Positions 43,616 through 55,739 of a stretch of DNA of 64,000 bases are shown here, in pieces. The position numbers and the translations under genes are program-made. The DNA is from Litoditis marina. Taxonomy: Eukaryota > Nematoda > Chromadorea > Rhabditida > Rhabditidae. Every line of letters begins with the position of its first letter. The stretch's first letter is position 1. The notes under the pieces were generated by a model. It was not told the DNA's origin. It saw nothing but the letters and a program-made list of their open reading frames with translations, and made no database searches. Where the stretch lies: contig OZ038437.1 in the NCBI GenBank assembly GCA_964036275.1, positions 18,334,859-18,398,858 on the forward strand, read 5' to 3'.

Positions 43616-43933
43616 TGAGGCAGAAACGGAACTGGAACTTTTCGTATTTACGATATTTTTTGGACTGATTCCGTTTTGTGTGGTAGAGCACGTACAAACT
43701 CAGAAAGGACCGTGTACCGTGTACTTCTGTTTCCAATAGTTTTTTTGGAATCCTTCAAAAATTCAACAGAAGTTCCGACTTGAAACTTGAAACAGATATA
43801 GTGAACTGCTGATTAATTATATCAAATTTTCGATCCCATATAACATTGGATTCATAAACGGACTATTCAGTAGAAGAGAATAGACAAAATTAATGTTTTA
43901 AGCTGTATAGAAAAAAACGAAACTCTTCAGTCG

Positions 43934-44224
43934 TCAATAAGAAACACCATTTTCGCAGAAAAGTGAAAAATAGTCATGTATGGTGAAGCCACTTGGCACA
44001 GAGCTTATCAGTTTGCTGATAACTGAATCCGCTGTCGGCCTAACAAACAATGATAGATTCATACCTAGGATGTTTTCAATCGTCTCCAACATCCCGGACC
44101 TATTTATAGGAAATGTGTATCGTTCTTTACAGTGAAACCTGATATTCTCACAGACGTTGGAATATATTTCACGGAACCTGACATATTGAAATGTGAAAAT
44201 ATGTTTTGTGTCACAACAACTCAT
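43934..44224 (-). CDS. Unrecognised minus-strand ORF, possible terminal exon
   Basis: 96 codons from ATG 44224 to the stop at 43934, immediately upstream of the RING start. An internal acceptor-like CAATATGTCAG at about 44175 would start a terminal exon whose product ends FCENGVSY. No domain recognised and no paralogue in the window. Confidence 0.25.
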   Translation of the reverse strand: MSCCDTKHIFTFQYVRFREIYSNVCENIRFHCKERYTFPINRSGMLETIENILGMNLSLFVRPTADSVISKLISSVPSGFTIHDYFSLFCENGVSY

Positions 44225-44451
44225 TCGCTGGTTACATCATGAAGAATGACTGCACCTAGCTCACCATCATATAAATTTCGGAATGTAAATATCCACATAG
44301 CGATCAAAGTCCAACAGGGAAATGTTCGGGAAATGTTCATGAGTCTCAGTTTCTCTTCAGGACTGGCTGGTGTTATTTTATTATTATTATAGTTATTATC
44401 ATTATTATTTGTTTTTGTTGCTCTTAGTAAGTATATGAGTTGAGATACCGA

Positions 44452-44720
44452 CGATTGAGCTTTCTAGTTTTTCAGGCGATCGAACAAAATCTAGATCGTT
44501 TTGGTTCATGCTAGACTCAGTCATTTATCGAAACCTGAATTTGAGCGACATCGATGAGCTTTTGTATTTGATGTGTTTGCTGAAAGGCGAAACAGCTGAG
44601 CTAGTAGATTCAATTGAAATCGAGGCGAAAAACTATCAGTTAGTATGTGACTTCTTGAAAGATAGTTACCTAAACATGGGTAATTTTGAGCGATGCTTTG
44701 AGAACAGTTTCAAAATTGTT
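44452..44720 (+). pseudogene. BEL/Pao gag fragment
   Basis: About 85 codons aligned with 36010-36270 of the gag above (FSGDRTKSRSFWFM, LLYLMCLLKGETAEL), with many substitutions; it ends in unrelated sequence. It belongs to an older, diverged copy of the same family. Confidence 0.75.
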
Positions 44721-45160
44721 GGGGATAATGTCCCATTTGATATGTTTTATATTTGTTTCCAACTGCGTTGCCCGTTGTTTACGTCATGCACGGGTTTTAC
44801 CGAGCAAGTGTGTAGTCGTTGCACGCAATGACAATTCGTTGGTTTTTATTATTTTTCATGTTGCGGCGTGTTGTTAGTTTTTCAAGTTGTTGATTCTTCT
44901 ACTTTGTTTATATATTGTTGCTCTTCTTTGTGGTTGTAACACTGCGTTTATATAAATCAAAGAGCCAAAGTGTCTGTGTTTGAGTATATTGGTTCCATAC
45001 CATACTCTTATCTCTCTTATATTGCTACAAGGAAGGTACCCCGGGCTGACGCCCGGGTTCCTCCCTTGATGAGTCCAGGCTGAAAGGAGCTTCCTGGCGT
45101 ATTTAGCTTCATCTTCATTCTATTTGCCGAACTCGTATTTTGCAGGATAGGGAGCGAGTA
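44721..45160. other. Spacer with GC-rich hairpin before the satellite
   Basis: Contains ACCCCGGGCTGACGCCCGGGT at about 45038, a short hairpin, then GGAGCTTCCTGGC. A related header (GCCGGCGGCTAAAGCCGCC, then GAGAGCTTCCTGGC) precedes the second satellite domain at about 46386. No gene. Confidence 0.5.
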
Positions 45161-46130
45161 TTCTGCGTAACACAGAGCGCGAAACCTCTTCTCAAAAACT
45201 TCTTCTTAGCATAGAGCGCGGAAGTTCTCATTAATAGAGCGCGGAAGTTATCCTTAACATAGAGCGCGGAAGTTATCCTTAGCATAGAGCGCGGAAGTTA
45301 TCCTTAGCGTAGAGCGCGGGAGTTCTTCTTAGCATAGAGCGCGGAAGTTCTCCTTAGCATAGAGCGCGGAAGTTCTCCTCAACAGAGCGCGAAAGTTATC
45401 CTTAATAGAGCGCGGAAGTTATCCTTAGCATAGAGCGTGGAGGTTCTCTTTAGCATAGAGCGTGGAGGTTCTCCTTAGCATAGAGTGTGGAGGTTCTCCT
45501 TAGCATAGAGCGTGGAGGTTCTCCTCAGCATAGAGCGCGGAAGTTCTCCTTAGCATAGAGCGCGGAAGTTCTCCTTAGCATAGAGCGCGGAAGTTCTCCT
45601 TAGCATAGAGCGCGGAAGTTCTCCTTAGCATAGAGCGCGGAAGTTCTCCTTAGCATAGAGCGCGGAAGTTATCCTTAGCATAGAGCGCGGAAGTTCTCCT
45701 TAGCATAGAGCGCGGAAGTTCTCCTTAGCATAGAGCGCGGAAGTTCTCCTTAGCATAGAGCGCGGAAGTTCTCCTTAGCATAGAGCGCGGAAGTTTTCCT
45801 TAGCATAGAGCGCGGAAGTTTTCCTTAGCATAGAGCGCGGAAGTTCTCCTCAGAATAGAGCGCGGAAGTTCTCCTTAGCATAGAGCGCGGAAGTTCTCCT
45901 TAGCATAGAGCGCGGAAGTTCTCCTTAGCATAGAGCGCGGAAGTTCTCCTTAATAGAGCGCGGAAGTTCTCCTTAGCATAGAGCGTGGAGGTTCTCCTTA
46001 GCATAGAGCGTGGAGGTTCTGCTCAGCATAGAGAACAGGAGGTTCTCGTCAGCATAGAGAACAGGAGTTCTTCTTAGCATAGAGCGCGGAAGTTCTCCTC
46101 AACATAGAGCGCAGGATTTTAATAATAGAG
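45161..46130. repeat. 25-bp satellite, domain 1
   Basis: Roughly 38 copies of AGCATAGAGCGCGGAAGTTCTCCTT (25 bp), some shortened. Variant units (GCGTGGAGG) cluster at both ends, while central units are nearly identical, as expected for unequal exchange. Confidence 0.95.
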
Positions 46131-46460
46131 CATTTTCCACGCCACGTGTTTTTACATGAAGCGCGTCTATTCAACTGAACATCAATTTCTTTTCGCAAAT
46201 TCAAATCTCAGCAACAGCCAATTCCAGCGGGTTTGAAAATGAAAAGCAGGAAACTACACGTCTCTTCACGTCATTTTTCTTCTCCAACTACAAAGTGCAG
46301 CATTCTCCTAGTTCTCGACCAAAAAGCTCTTGCCTCATACAAACACACCAAGCAACGGTTTTATATTAGTAGACAAGGTAGGTCGCCGGCGGCTAAAGCC
46401 GCCTCCGCCTCCCTTGTTTTTATTCCGGGCTGGCGAGAGCTTCCTGGCCCTATTTTTTTC
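46131..46460. other. Spacer between satellite domains
   Basis: Shares with 48200-48340 the order CGTCTAT..., AAATCxCAGCAACAGCC, ...CACGCCAxTT-like blocks, so both satellite domains seem to end in the same unique sequence. The ORF 46233-46463 within it has no support. Confidence 0.5.
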
Positions 46461-46735
46461 TGAAATGGACCGCGAAAGCTCTCCTTAACATAGAGCACAG
46501 AAGGTGTCCTTGATTGCGAGACCTCTCACTAACTTAGGGTGCGAGACCTCTCCAGAACGCGAGTCATATTTTTAACATCGAGGGCGAGTCTTCTATCTAA
46601 CATAGAGCGCGAGTCCTCTCTCTAACATAGAGCGCGAGACCTCTCTCTGGCATAGAGCGCGAGATCTCTCTCTGGCATGGATCGCAAGACCTTTCTCTAA
46701 CGTAGAGCGCGAAACCTTTCTCTAACATAGGGCGC

Positions 46736-46803
<68 letters not shown>

Positions 46804-48028
46804 ACATAGAGCGCGAGTCCTCTCTCTAACATAGGGCGCGGGAAATCCCCCCTGACATAGAGCGCGAGACCTCTTTCTAACATAGGGCGTGGGAGATCCC
46901 CTAACATAGAGCGCGAGGACCTCTCTCTGGCATAGAGCGCGAGACCTCTCTCTGGCATAGAGCGCGAGACCTCTCTCTCTCTGGCATTAATCGCAAGACC
47001 TTTCTCTAACGTAGAGCGCAAGACCTCTCTCTAACATAGGGCGTGGGAGATCCCCTAACATAGAGCGCGAGACCTCTCTCTGGCATGGAGCGCGAGACCT
47101 CTTTCTAACATAGGGCGTGGGAGATCCCCTAACATAGAGCGCGAGACCTCTCTCTGGCATGGAGCGCGAGACCTCTCTCTGGCATAGAGCGCGAGACCTC
47201 TCTCTGGCATAGAGCGCGAGACCTCTCTCTCTCTGGCATTAATCGCAAGACCTTTCTCTAACATAGAGCGCGAGTCCTCTCTCTAACATAGGGCGCGGGA
47301 AATCCCCCCTGACATAGAGCGCGAGACCTCTTTCTAACATAGGGCGTGGGAGATCCCCTAACATAGAGCGCGAGGACCTCTCTCTGGCATAGAGCGCGAG
47401 ACCTCTCTCTGGCATAGAGCGCGAGACCTCTCTCTCTCTGGCATTAATCGCAAGACCTTTCTCTAACGTAGAGCGCAAGACCTCTCTCTAACATAGGGCG
47501 TGGGAGATCCCCTAACATAGAGCGCGAGACCTCTCTCTGGCATGGAGCGCGAGACCTCTTTCTAACATAGGGCGTGGGAGATCCCCTAACATAGAGCGCG
47601 AGACCTCTCTCTGGCATGGAGCGCGAGACCTCTTTCTAACATAGGGCGTGGGAGATCCCCTAACATAGAGCGCGAGACCTCTCTCTGGCATGGAGCGCGA
47701 GACCTCTTTCTAACATAGGGCGTGGGAGATCCCCTAACATAGAGCGCGAGACCTCTCTCTGGCATAGAGCGCGAGACCTCTCTCTGGCATAGAGCGCGAG
47801 ACCTCTCTCTGGCATAGAGCGCGAGACCTCTCTCTCTCTGGCATTAATCGCAAGACCTTTCTCTAACGTAGAGCGCGAGACCTCTCTCTAACGTAGAGCG
47901 CGAAATCTTTCTCTAATATAGAGCGCGAAACCGCTCTCTAACATATAGCGCGAGACCTCTCTGTGACATAGATCGCGAGATCTCTTTCTTCAACATAGAG
48001 CGCGAGACTTTTCTCTAACATAGGGCGC

Positions 48029-48062
<34 letters not shown>

Positions 48063-48080
48063 ACATAGAGCGCGAGATTA
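46461..48080. repeat. 25-bp satellite, domain 2, with higher-order repeat
   Basis: Units like GGCATAGAGCGCGAGACCTCTCTCT (25 bp) alternate with AACATAGGGCGTGGGAGATCCCC variants. A block near 46770-47020 recurs 457 bp later at 47230-47478. Pure CT runs lie at 46738-46801 and 48032-48061. Frames reading Arg-Glu or Ser-Met repeats are artefacts. Confidence 0.95.
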
Positions 48081-48384
48081 TCATACCATCCATCAAATTC
48101 ACGGCAGCAGCTCCAGTCCAGTGCGGGCATCCTCGGAGCGAACAGAGAGTTCGAATGGCTCTCCCTCTTCCGGCCGCGCTTATATACCCATTTTCCTACC
48201 CTGTTAAGCCATTCCTGTTAACCGTGACGGCGTGAAACTCGTCTATCCTGTTTAGAGAAATTTTCTACTGCCAAATCCCAGCAACAGCCGGTTGGGAAAA
48301 ATGAAATCACACGTTCCCCCACGCCATTTGCCTCACCCAGCTTGCCTCAGTTTCCTCACCATTTTCCTCACCAGTTTCATCAGC

Positions 48385-49440
48385 AATGATAGGTGTCCTG
48401 GGTTAGTGGCGTTGATAAATTAGTTCTTATCGCAAATATTCGATAATTTGTTCTCAATGTATAGGGGCTTATCATCGCAAAGCCAGAATGCCAGGGGTAT
48501 GGAAAAATCTATATCAGAACTATCCAAAAGATACATAGCGATTGATTCCTGGTATACACAATTTAGACAGAAACACTCCACAGACAAATTACAATTTGAA
48601 AAAGATGAAAGCCGTAATTTCATTGGCGCGCTGCCAAGCTGCATATGAAACGATTGCGTTTCCGGTGTACTGATGTACAACACTGGAAATGTAGTTCGAT
48701 TGTTTCAAGTGCAAGTTCTTACAATATCTGGCATTTTGTACCAATCGAACAAACGATGAATGTCTCATTGTGCGTTATCTGAAAAATGGATGTATGGTTG
48801 TCAAATCTGTACGCAACAGAACGAAAAGACTACTTAAAATTGTGATCGATATGTCAAATGATAATCCTGAAAACATATTTGTTATAATTCAATTTCTGTG
48901 AAAGCAGCGTCGGATCTGTGAAAGCAGCGTCGTCGGACTCAACTGAGAACTTTGAGATGTAACATTAACGTCAAACATAGAATCAGCTGGTTAACTTTGA
49001 CTTCATTCTCCGGTTAGTAAGAGTTACTAACGGTAAGTAGAGGTCAGAATGTCTATATAAGACGCTTCAATCTTCATGGTTTTCGTTTTCCAAAACATCT
49101 TGGACAACTCCAAAATATTGTGCACGACGACAGGCGTCAGTTGTAGTTTTCGAAATATTGTGAATCTTTGTAAACCGTTCATTTTATTCGAATTGAGCTT
49201 GGACGATGCGGTAGGATGTTATTACATGTTAAACAAAATGAATTTAGGCATTGACGCATGATGCACAGTTTGCTCATCTTTGTGTCTTACTGACCTCGGT
49301 GAAGAGATTGCCTAAAGTGATTGAGATAGTAAATCTACTTGATTCGAAGAAATGGTTAGATTTGTTTGTCTCTGAAATCAAGTTCTGTCCCAGGGATATT
49401 TTGTACAACCATCTTACTTTTCCTCATTTGCCCAATGTGC
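48385..49440. repeat. Unit-boundary repeat, copy 3 (unit B)
   Basis: Begins AATGATAGGTGTCCTGGGTTAG and is collinear with 61575-62420. It lacks the first 35 bp seen in the other copies. About 200 bp extra near 48890-49250 hold a short duplication (GTGAAAGCAGCGTCG twice). Confidence 0.8.
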
Positions 49441-49673
49441 TATGGCGAATTTCTTCGAAAATCGGGCCCTTCCCGAACCGAACCGCGAACCGGTCACTGA
49501 AGAACCAAACCGAACCGACATTTTAAACCGTCTGGTGCTCCAGTGAAAGGTTTGATTCGAACGGACATTAAGCATGATTTAAACCAACAAGTCGTATACA
49601 AGGTAATTTTAGTGCATCCGGGTTCGGTTCGGAGCATTTATTGGAGAACCGATCAGTTCAGAATGGCGGTTCG

Positions 49674-50310
49674 TGTCGCGGCGACAAAATACCTATTCCA
49701 CCGAAACTGTATATTCAAACGCGCGCCGCTACAAGTTAGATGCGCAGGCGTCGGAATGGCTCGCAGCTGAGTTCTCCAGCTCGCCAATCAGAGCCATAAT
49801 TGAACTTTCTAATTCGCGGCCTAAAATGTGATCGAAAGTCGAGTATTTTTATCGCGGCCAAAAATATGACCGAAGCGAAATCGAGACAGGAACGAGTATA
49901 AAAGCGAAACATTATATAGTTATCTTTCTCTAATTATACTTTCTACATCGCTACCTAAAATTTAAGCGAAACGAGTATTGGAATCGAGTAATACGTCGAA
50001 ACACAATTAGAAACGAAACCACGAAATTATCGATTAAACCTTTTGTTTATTATTGTATTCGTGTATAATATCTTTGTATATGAAACATGTTATTCAAAAG
50101 TGTTTTGTTTAGTTTTCGTATGAATTAATAACTACGTACGCCACAGTAAGTCGTGCGTAGTCAAAGGGTGAACTATTGTTGGAAACTTGTTATAATCTAT
50201 TCTTCTAAAACAATATATTAGTGGCAAGTATAGTCCTCGCCCGGTGTAGACAGGACCACTGAACCACCACCTTTTTTCCATTCTTATTTCCTGTCTATGC
50301 CGGTGCGAAA
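49674..50310. repeat. Solo LTR, 637 bp, with GTTCG target duplication
   Basis: Starts TGTCGCGGCGACAA, ends CCGGTGCGAAA, and is flanked by GTTCG at 49669-49673 and 50311-50315. Unit C at about 62665-62680 preserves the empty site. It is very similar to 40125-40766. A solo LTR arises by recombination between two LTRs of a full element. Five-base duplications are typical of BEL/Pao and Ty3 elements. Confidence 0.85.
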
Positions 50311-50677
50311 GTTCGGTCGATTGGTTTCGGTTCTCCAGTGACCGGTTTTGGTTCGGGAAGGACCTCCAATGAATTCACCGCGCGCTATGCTAATCTGTAA
50401 TAGTTATTTTAATCGCTATGCTAATTTATAGTCTCGACAGTGAATCATTATTCCATTTAACAAAAACTGTAACTTTTGTGAATCACTAAATTTTCTCCAT
50501 TTCTTTATAAAGCGTTTTTGTCACCACCTAATCATGTAAATTTCTTTATTGGTGTCCTACCTTCTTCAAAAACAAACTGAAAAACCCAAAAAACATATTT
50601 TCAGTTTTATTCTTAGAACAAAAATACACAGAACATTCCACTTCAAATATCGGCGTTATTAAAATTTGAGTTTTCGA

Positions 50678-53600
50678 TTAATCGAGAAGTCTGGCATCTC
50701 CGGGATGAACTCCTTGGTTGCAAGATGCGGCTGGAAATTCGGTTTCTAGGGACAGAAGAAGGTCCAAAGCCGTCTGAAACAGTTATTATTATTTTTAAGC
50801 TCTTACCTACACAATAGAAAAAGTATGCAATACACACTCGCAAAAGACGCAGTCGATTTTCTAAAAATCGAATTGGATTAGAATGATTTCCCTTTTTATG
50901 AAAATCCTTGCACCCGTTCAAGTGAATCAGTGGTCGTTTTGATTCTCACTCTACTTATTTCATCGATGGAGAGAAAAATGAAAAATGGAAGTATTACCTG
51001 GAGTTTATCTCCTTCATTTTTCAAAACAGTCACAACTGTCTCCTCCACTTCACAGGAAATGTCGGTTGCGGGAGTTAACTTCTGAGTCAGTTCTCTCCTT
51101 GTTTGAATGTTTCTCACGGAAAAAACCCTTTTACCCAACTTGGAAACTTTCTGAAAGAACACTGGTCACGAGTTTGCATTAGGGAAAAACAACGTGCGCA
51201 TTATGGAACACTGCGAATTCGTGGTTTTTGTTCTCTTGAAACGAAAATAGTTGTTGTCATGACAAATTGGATGGTTTGTTCCGACCCTGATTTAAGACGA
51301 TTATGGTTTGTTGTTGTTGTTTTCAGAAGGTTGGGTCAGTTCCAGTTGATCCCCTCTGAGAGCTCGAAAACAGGACAAATTCGATGGATTTTTCAACGAT
51401 TGGAAAAGCGAACAGTCGAGCCCTATGAAGCAAAACTTGTCGGTAAGGCGCCTGAGCACCTCAGTTTGACACCTCTATTTCAACTAACAGTTCTACCACT
51501 TCTAACATGTTTCCTGGCATAATTTTGCATGTATATCAGTTTCTTACTCATTCAAAAAAGTGCTTTTCATAACGATACATGAATAGGATTTTTGTTTCAC
51601 AGTCGATTGCACGAACAATAAGTAAGTAACTATGAATGACTTACTTTTTGAATTTCATTAAAAAGTGGCTGAAACAAATTCATTTCTATGTTGCGCATAA
51701 ATTCCTCGTTTTCTACGTCATCTGATTCCTCGAGTGCCTGAAAAATCATAACTTTAAATGGAACTATGATGATCATAAGGTCTAACTAATTATGAGCGCG
51801 TTACAGGGTCACAATACCCTGTTTATCATCTCAATGTTTTGTCTTTCATTTCTGTTGTCACATGAGTGCCACACAACAATGTGGAGAGTCACGTGTTGAA
51901 TTGCACATAAATCCTGTCTATTCTATTTATCTATCCATCTATCTAAGCGTAAAGAGATACACATACTTCTAAGCATAAATTTGGCGCGAAAGCAAAACAC
52001 ATGTCTTGTCATTCAGAGAAACATTTCTCCGGGAGTCAAATGTTGGTACCAAGTGGTTTGCAAAAGAGAAAGAGAAGAAAAATTAAAACAATATAGAGAG
52101 AAGAGAGACAAAGAGAAAAAGAGAGAACAAGAGAAAGTGAAAGAGGGTGGAAAAGTGGTACGTTTCAACTCTATCCCAAATTCAACTCAAATACAGTTAC
52201 AATCCGCTTTCCAAGTGACGTGAAGGAGATAAATCACATTCAATAACATTAGTAGATAAGGTAAGAAAGAACTCGACATGTAGATAGTATTCATGAGACA
52301 TAACTACTGGTTGAGTTTCATCACATATGCTGTAATGTCCGTAGTCGTTAGTTTTGGATGTAACTCAAAATGGGTTACAAACGAAAGACAAAAAGTTTGG
52401 TTTTTGTTTTGACCTACCTGCTCTTTCGTCCCGGAGCCGTCTGTTGCTCGAACCTCCATCCATTTTCTCTTAATTTCCCTCAATTCGTTATTGATTTTGG
52501 CCAGTTTTTCCGAAGTTCGATTCAGTTGTTCGTTGGCTTCGTTTTTTTGTTCCACAAGAACTTTTCTCTCTTCCTCGCACTGAAAATATCACGTTTACTG
52601 TTGGAAAAAACGTGAAGTATATGAATGGTTCGAAAAATTCTCAATAATCACTCCATCTTGCACTTCTGAACTCATGATCACGGTGGAAGCACGAAATACA
52701 GTCCAATTTTGATAATGATAATAATTGAAATGATTGATAAACCGTTTCTTTCAAATTTGGAGGTTTAGCTGATTATTGTGAACATTAAAATACAGAAACA
52801 TTCATCTAAGGGTCAACTCGGTTTGCTTCGTTTTCTGAATGGTCTATTCAAGATACACCGAGTTTATCTGCGTACAACATTTTTGGAATGTTGTCAAAAG
52901 CATGAAACCCCATTGAAAACGTTGTCAGAATCACCAAAATTCAAGCTGTGTAGAAGGATTTGTCAACATTATGTTGACAACAACGCGAGGGGGTTTAGCT
53001 TACAGTAACCAAAATCTTGTTGGTTTCGTTTTTCTCCGTAATTTTCGGTTTTTGCATGCAAGGTGAAAACCTTAGGTGAATGCATTTAAATGAGACTTCT
53101 ACTGTTTTTCTGTTCATCCTGTGAGATTGGCCCAAACTATTTCCTTCGTACTTGTGAGTCGTTTTATCTGTATTCTGTGCTGTTATATTGTTTTCTTTTT
53201 CCTTTACTGGTAATCACCGAATGATGTTCCACGATTTCCGACTCTTATTTCCGCATTTGAATGTTTTCGTTTCCTAATGCCGATGTTTTATTTTCTCCTC
53301 TTGTATATCACATGCTTGCATGTAAATAAATTAATCAATCAACCTTCAACTCAAAGTACAATACATGGTTTATTCTTTTTTTCAAACAAAAAATTCATTG
53401 CAGTACTATAGTTCAGAATTTTAGGGATAAATGATGACTTCGACAAAGTAACACAGAGTAACACACAATTGGATTCAGTGCCGTAGATAACTATTACTTG
53501 GGTATCAGTTTGAATTCTACTTTACATTTTCTACCGTAGAGATGCAACCTTAAAGAAAACCGAAACTTGCCTGTTCCTTATCCATTTCTTGCTCGTTTTT

Positions 53601-55517
53601 CAGAAGTTGAACCTCAGCTTCCAGCCGTTTGTTCTGAAATATTTCACTTTTCACGAATTGTAAAAATAGAAAATGTTATGGAGCCACTCTAACTTTCTCA
53701 GCCAGGGTCAGGTTTTCAATAGTGAAGTTGGAAGTTCACTCTCAGTTCCTCGTGCTCGAGAAAATCTATACAGGAACATTTAGAGAACCGTCCCTCTCTG
53801 ATTTTTGTTAGAATAGAATAGAATAGAACAGTTTATTGAAATCGTAAATGAGTTCAAAAGTGTGAATACAAAATAAATGCAAAATGATTTGAGAGTCCCT
53901 TGCGAAATGTTTGTTGCGAAAGAATGCAAAACTCTTGAATCCCTCCCACATTGATAGTGTGACGTTGCATAACACAACTCCAATTTTGACTTTTGCATTC
54001 ATATTGGAACCCGATAGATGAAGGGTTTGCGTGATATTTTTAACATAAATTGAGTTAAGAAGATATGGGTTCGGTTTCTTCGATATCCGATGCAAGTGCG
54101 TGATTCTTGGAGGATAGATTATTGAACAATCAGGGTGTCAAGTGTAGTTTACTAGCTCCTTTGAATATTTTCAGAATATTGTAACTACACACATTATGTC
54201 AACTTTCCAGTCATGTGTGATTACATACTAGTTTTATTTGGAACGAATTACTAAAAACGAACGTTTTATGGTATGACTTATTTTTCCCAATTTCTACGTG
54301 AGTTTATTTGTCAAAACTCATTCCCACCTCTAGTCATTCCCACCTCTAGTCTCGCCCTGTGCGGTGACCTTTGATTGACCTCTCAATATGTCAACTTCCC
54401 CTCGTCTGCGTTCTAAAACGCTTTCGTCACGAAACTACTCCCACCATTTCAACACTATTCTCAATGAAATCAAAACTTTATCTCAAAAGTTTGATTCATT
54501 GACCACCAATATTCCCACTGTTATCCGTGAAGAACTGCAATTACGTTCCGACAAGAAGTGCATCGCCATTTATGGACTGCCAGAGGACTCCAATGCAGTT
54601 GATAAGGTGAACCAAGTTCTTTCTCTAGCCTCTCTTACTACCTCTGACTACACCATTTTACACCGTTTGGGAAAGCCTCGCCTTGATAGCTCATCTCGTC
54701 CTTTGAAAGTCTAATTCACACTGCTATTCCTCGTCTCATCGATTTGTCTACCGCTATGAAAGCTGATCCATTGATGTCTACTTTTCATGTACGGAAGTTC
54801 GAAAGTTCGGAACAACGAAGGGCCGGATTCCTTGCTCGCCAGGAACGCCGTCGACAAGATGCCATGCCCACCGTTCTTTCCGCTGAACCCAAACCAACCG
54901 CAACACCCAGTATGGAAACTGATGAACAACCCGAAGCTGAGTCAACCTTACCTGTCGAGGTACCTAGATCTATTTGTGATGTTTCTGAGACAGAAACAAC
55001 TGTCGAACCTGCCGTTTGGACCTATGAGCATGACTTATGCATTGAGAGAATTCGGGCCCTTCATGAGAGCCACCGTCCTGTTTATGAAATGTACGATATT
55101 TTTCTTGGTTTACATCCAATAGACCAGCCACTCATTTCTGACAAGTATTTCGAAATGTATAAGTTCCGTCTTCCCCTTCCACAATAATGTTCTGACTCAT
55201 AAATCGATATATTCACGTGTTTTTCATGCCTATTTCCCTTGTTGTGTCTAGACTATGTACTTTGATCTCGCGGCCAAAGTCTTTCTTATGACTGTTGAGT
55301 CATTCTCTGAATGTCATTCATGTTATTCCTTTTACTTTTTTCTTTTCTATGTCTCTGGAAAGTACTTGTGATGTATTTGTTCCGTTGCACAAATATGTGT
55401 ATAAATCAATTCAATTCAAAAAAAACTTACAACTTCGTCGAGTTTGTTGTAGTTTTCTTGAAGTTCAGTCAATTTCTGCTTGAAATGCTCTGTTTGACTC
55501 TCCATATCGTCGAATAT
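50678..55517 (-). CDS. Coiled-coil gene, unit B (minus-strand exon series)
   Basis: Exons in transcript order: 55517-55431 (29 codons), 53633-53571 (21, GC donor), 52579-52418 (54), 51737-51645 (31), 51150-50998 (51), 50773-50678 (31 plus stop). Each matches its unit-A counterpart in length, phase 0 and splice signals. The product is Glu/Lys/Leu-rich coil (RTSEKLAKINNELREIKR), then a C-terminal segment with VSKLGKRIF and an end in ARLLD. The early 63-nt coil exons of unit A (20.8-25.3 kb) have no counterpart: sequence jumps from exon 55517 to the TIR element at 55740. Three retroelement tails sit in its introns. All six exons are open. Confidence 0.65.
53035..53345 (+). mobile_element. LINE 3' end, 5'-truncated
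   Basis: Extra relative to unit A (17635-17660). It ends in AAATAAATTAATCAATCAA and is flanked by AACCTT on both sides (near 53068 and 53342). No coding sequence; only a 3' UTR with a signal-like AATAAA. Confidence 0.6.
53813..53990 (-). mobile_element. Short retroelement tail in minus orientation
   Basis: Absent from unit A at 18100. Read on the minus strand it ends with AATAAACTGTTC followed by (TTCTA)n, a poly(A)-signal-plus-tail arrangement. Near-identical ATTTTG flanks suggest the target duplication. Confidence 0.55.
54319..55421 (+). mobile_element. ORF1-only retroposon beside a splice donor
   Basis: Flanked by AAAACT (54313-54318, 55422-55427). It opens with two copies of CATTCCCACCTCTAGT, has a 5' UTR like that at 24115-24153, an interrupted ORF1, and an A-rich end. 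It lies in the intron only a few bases from exon 55517-55431 and leaves the donor as GTT|GTAAGT. Confidence 0.7.
54388..55187 (+). pseudogene. LINE ORF1-like protein, interrupted
   Basis: The ATG at 54388 opens 108 codons to a stop at 54714; the relative of the 24154 protein then continues in another frame from about 54744 to 55187. Shared landmarks are YGLPEDS, ILHRLGKPR, FHVRKFE and GFLARQ. One frameshift near 54711 separates the halves. C-terminal parts of the two proteins are diverged. Confidence 0.7.
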
Positions 55518-55739
55518 CTATACAAAGTATTACAAATTCGTGCAAGAAAGTAGTGAACCACAACAGTGGAGAGTTCAGGCAGGCATTTGTTCTTCATGGC
55601 CATTTGGAAAAAAACCCTCGCCATTTGGAAAAATGTGGAAATGACCTTCTTTCTCTGTTATAGAACGAAATATGATTTCTCAATACGAAAAATATTACGC
55701 TTTGCATTGCCAAATTCACACTTTGTTCTAGAACGAACG

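Noticed and set aside
46722..47478. Minus-strand ORFs of repeated Arg-Ser-Met-Leu
   Set aside because: 25-bp satellite read through, duplicated with the 457-bp higher-order repeat; no gene.
45161..48080. Regular direct repeats resembling a CRISPR array
   Set aside because: Units abut without unique spacers, the period is a constant 25 bp, and the surrounding DNA is eukaryotic. It is a satellite.
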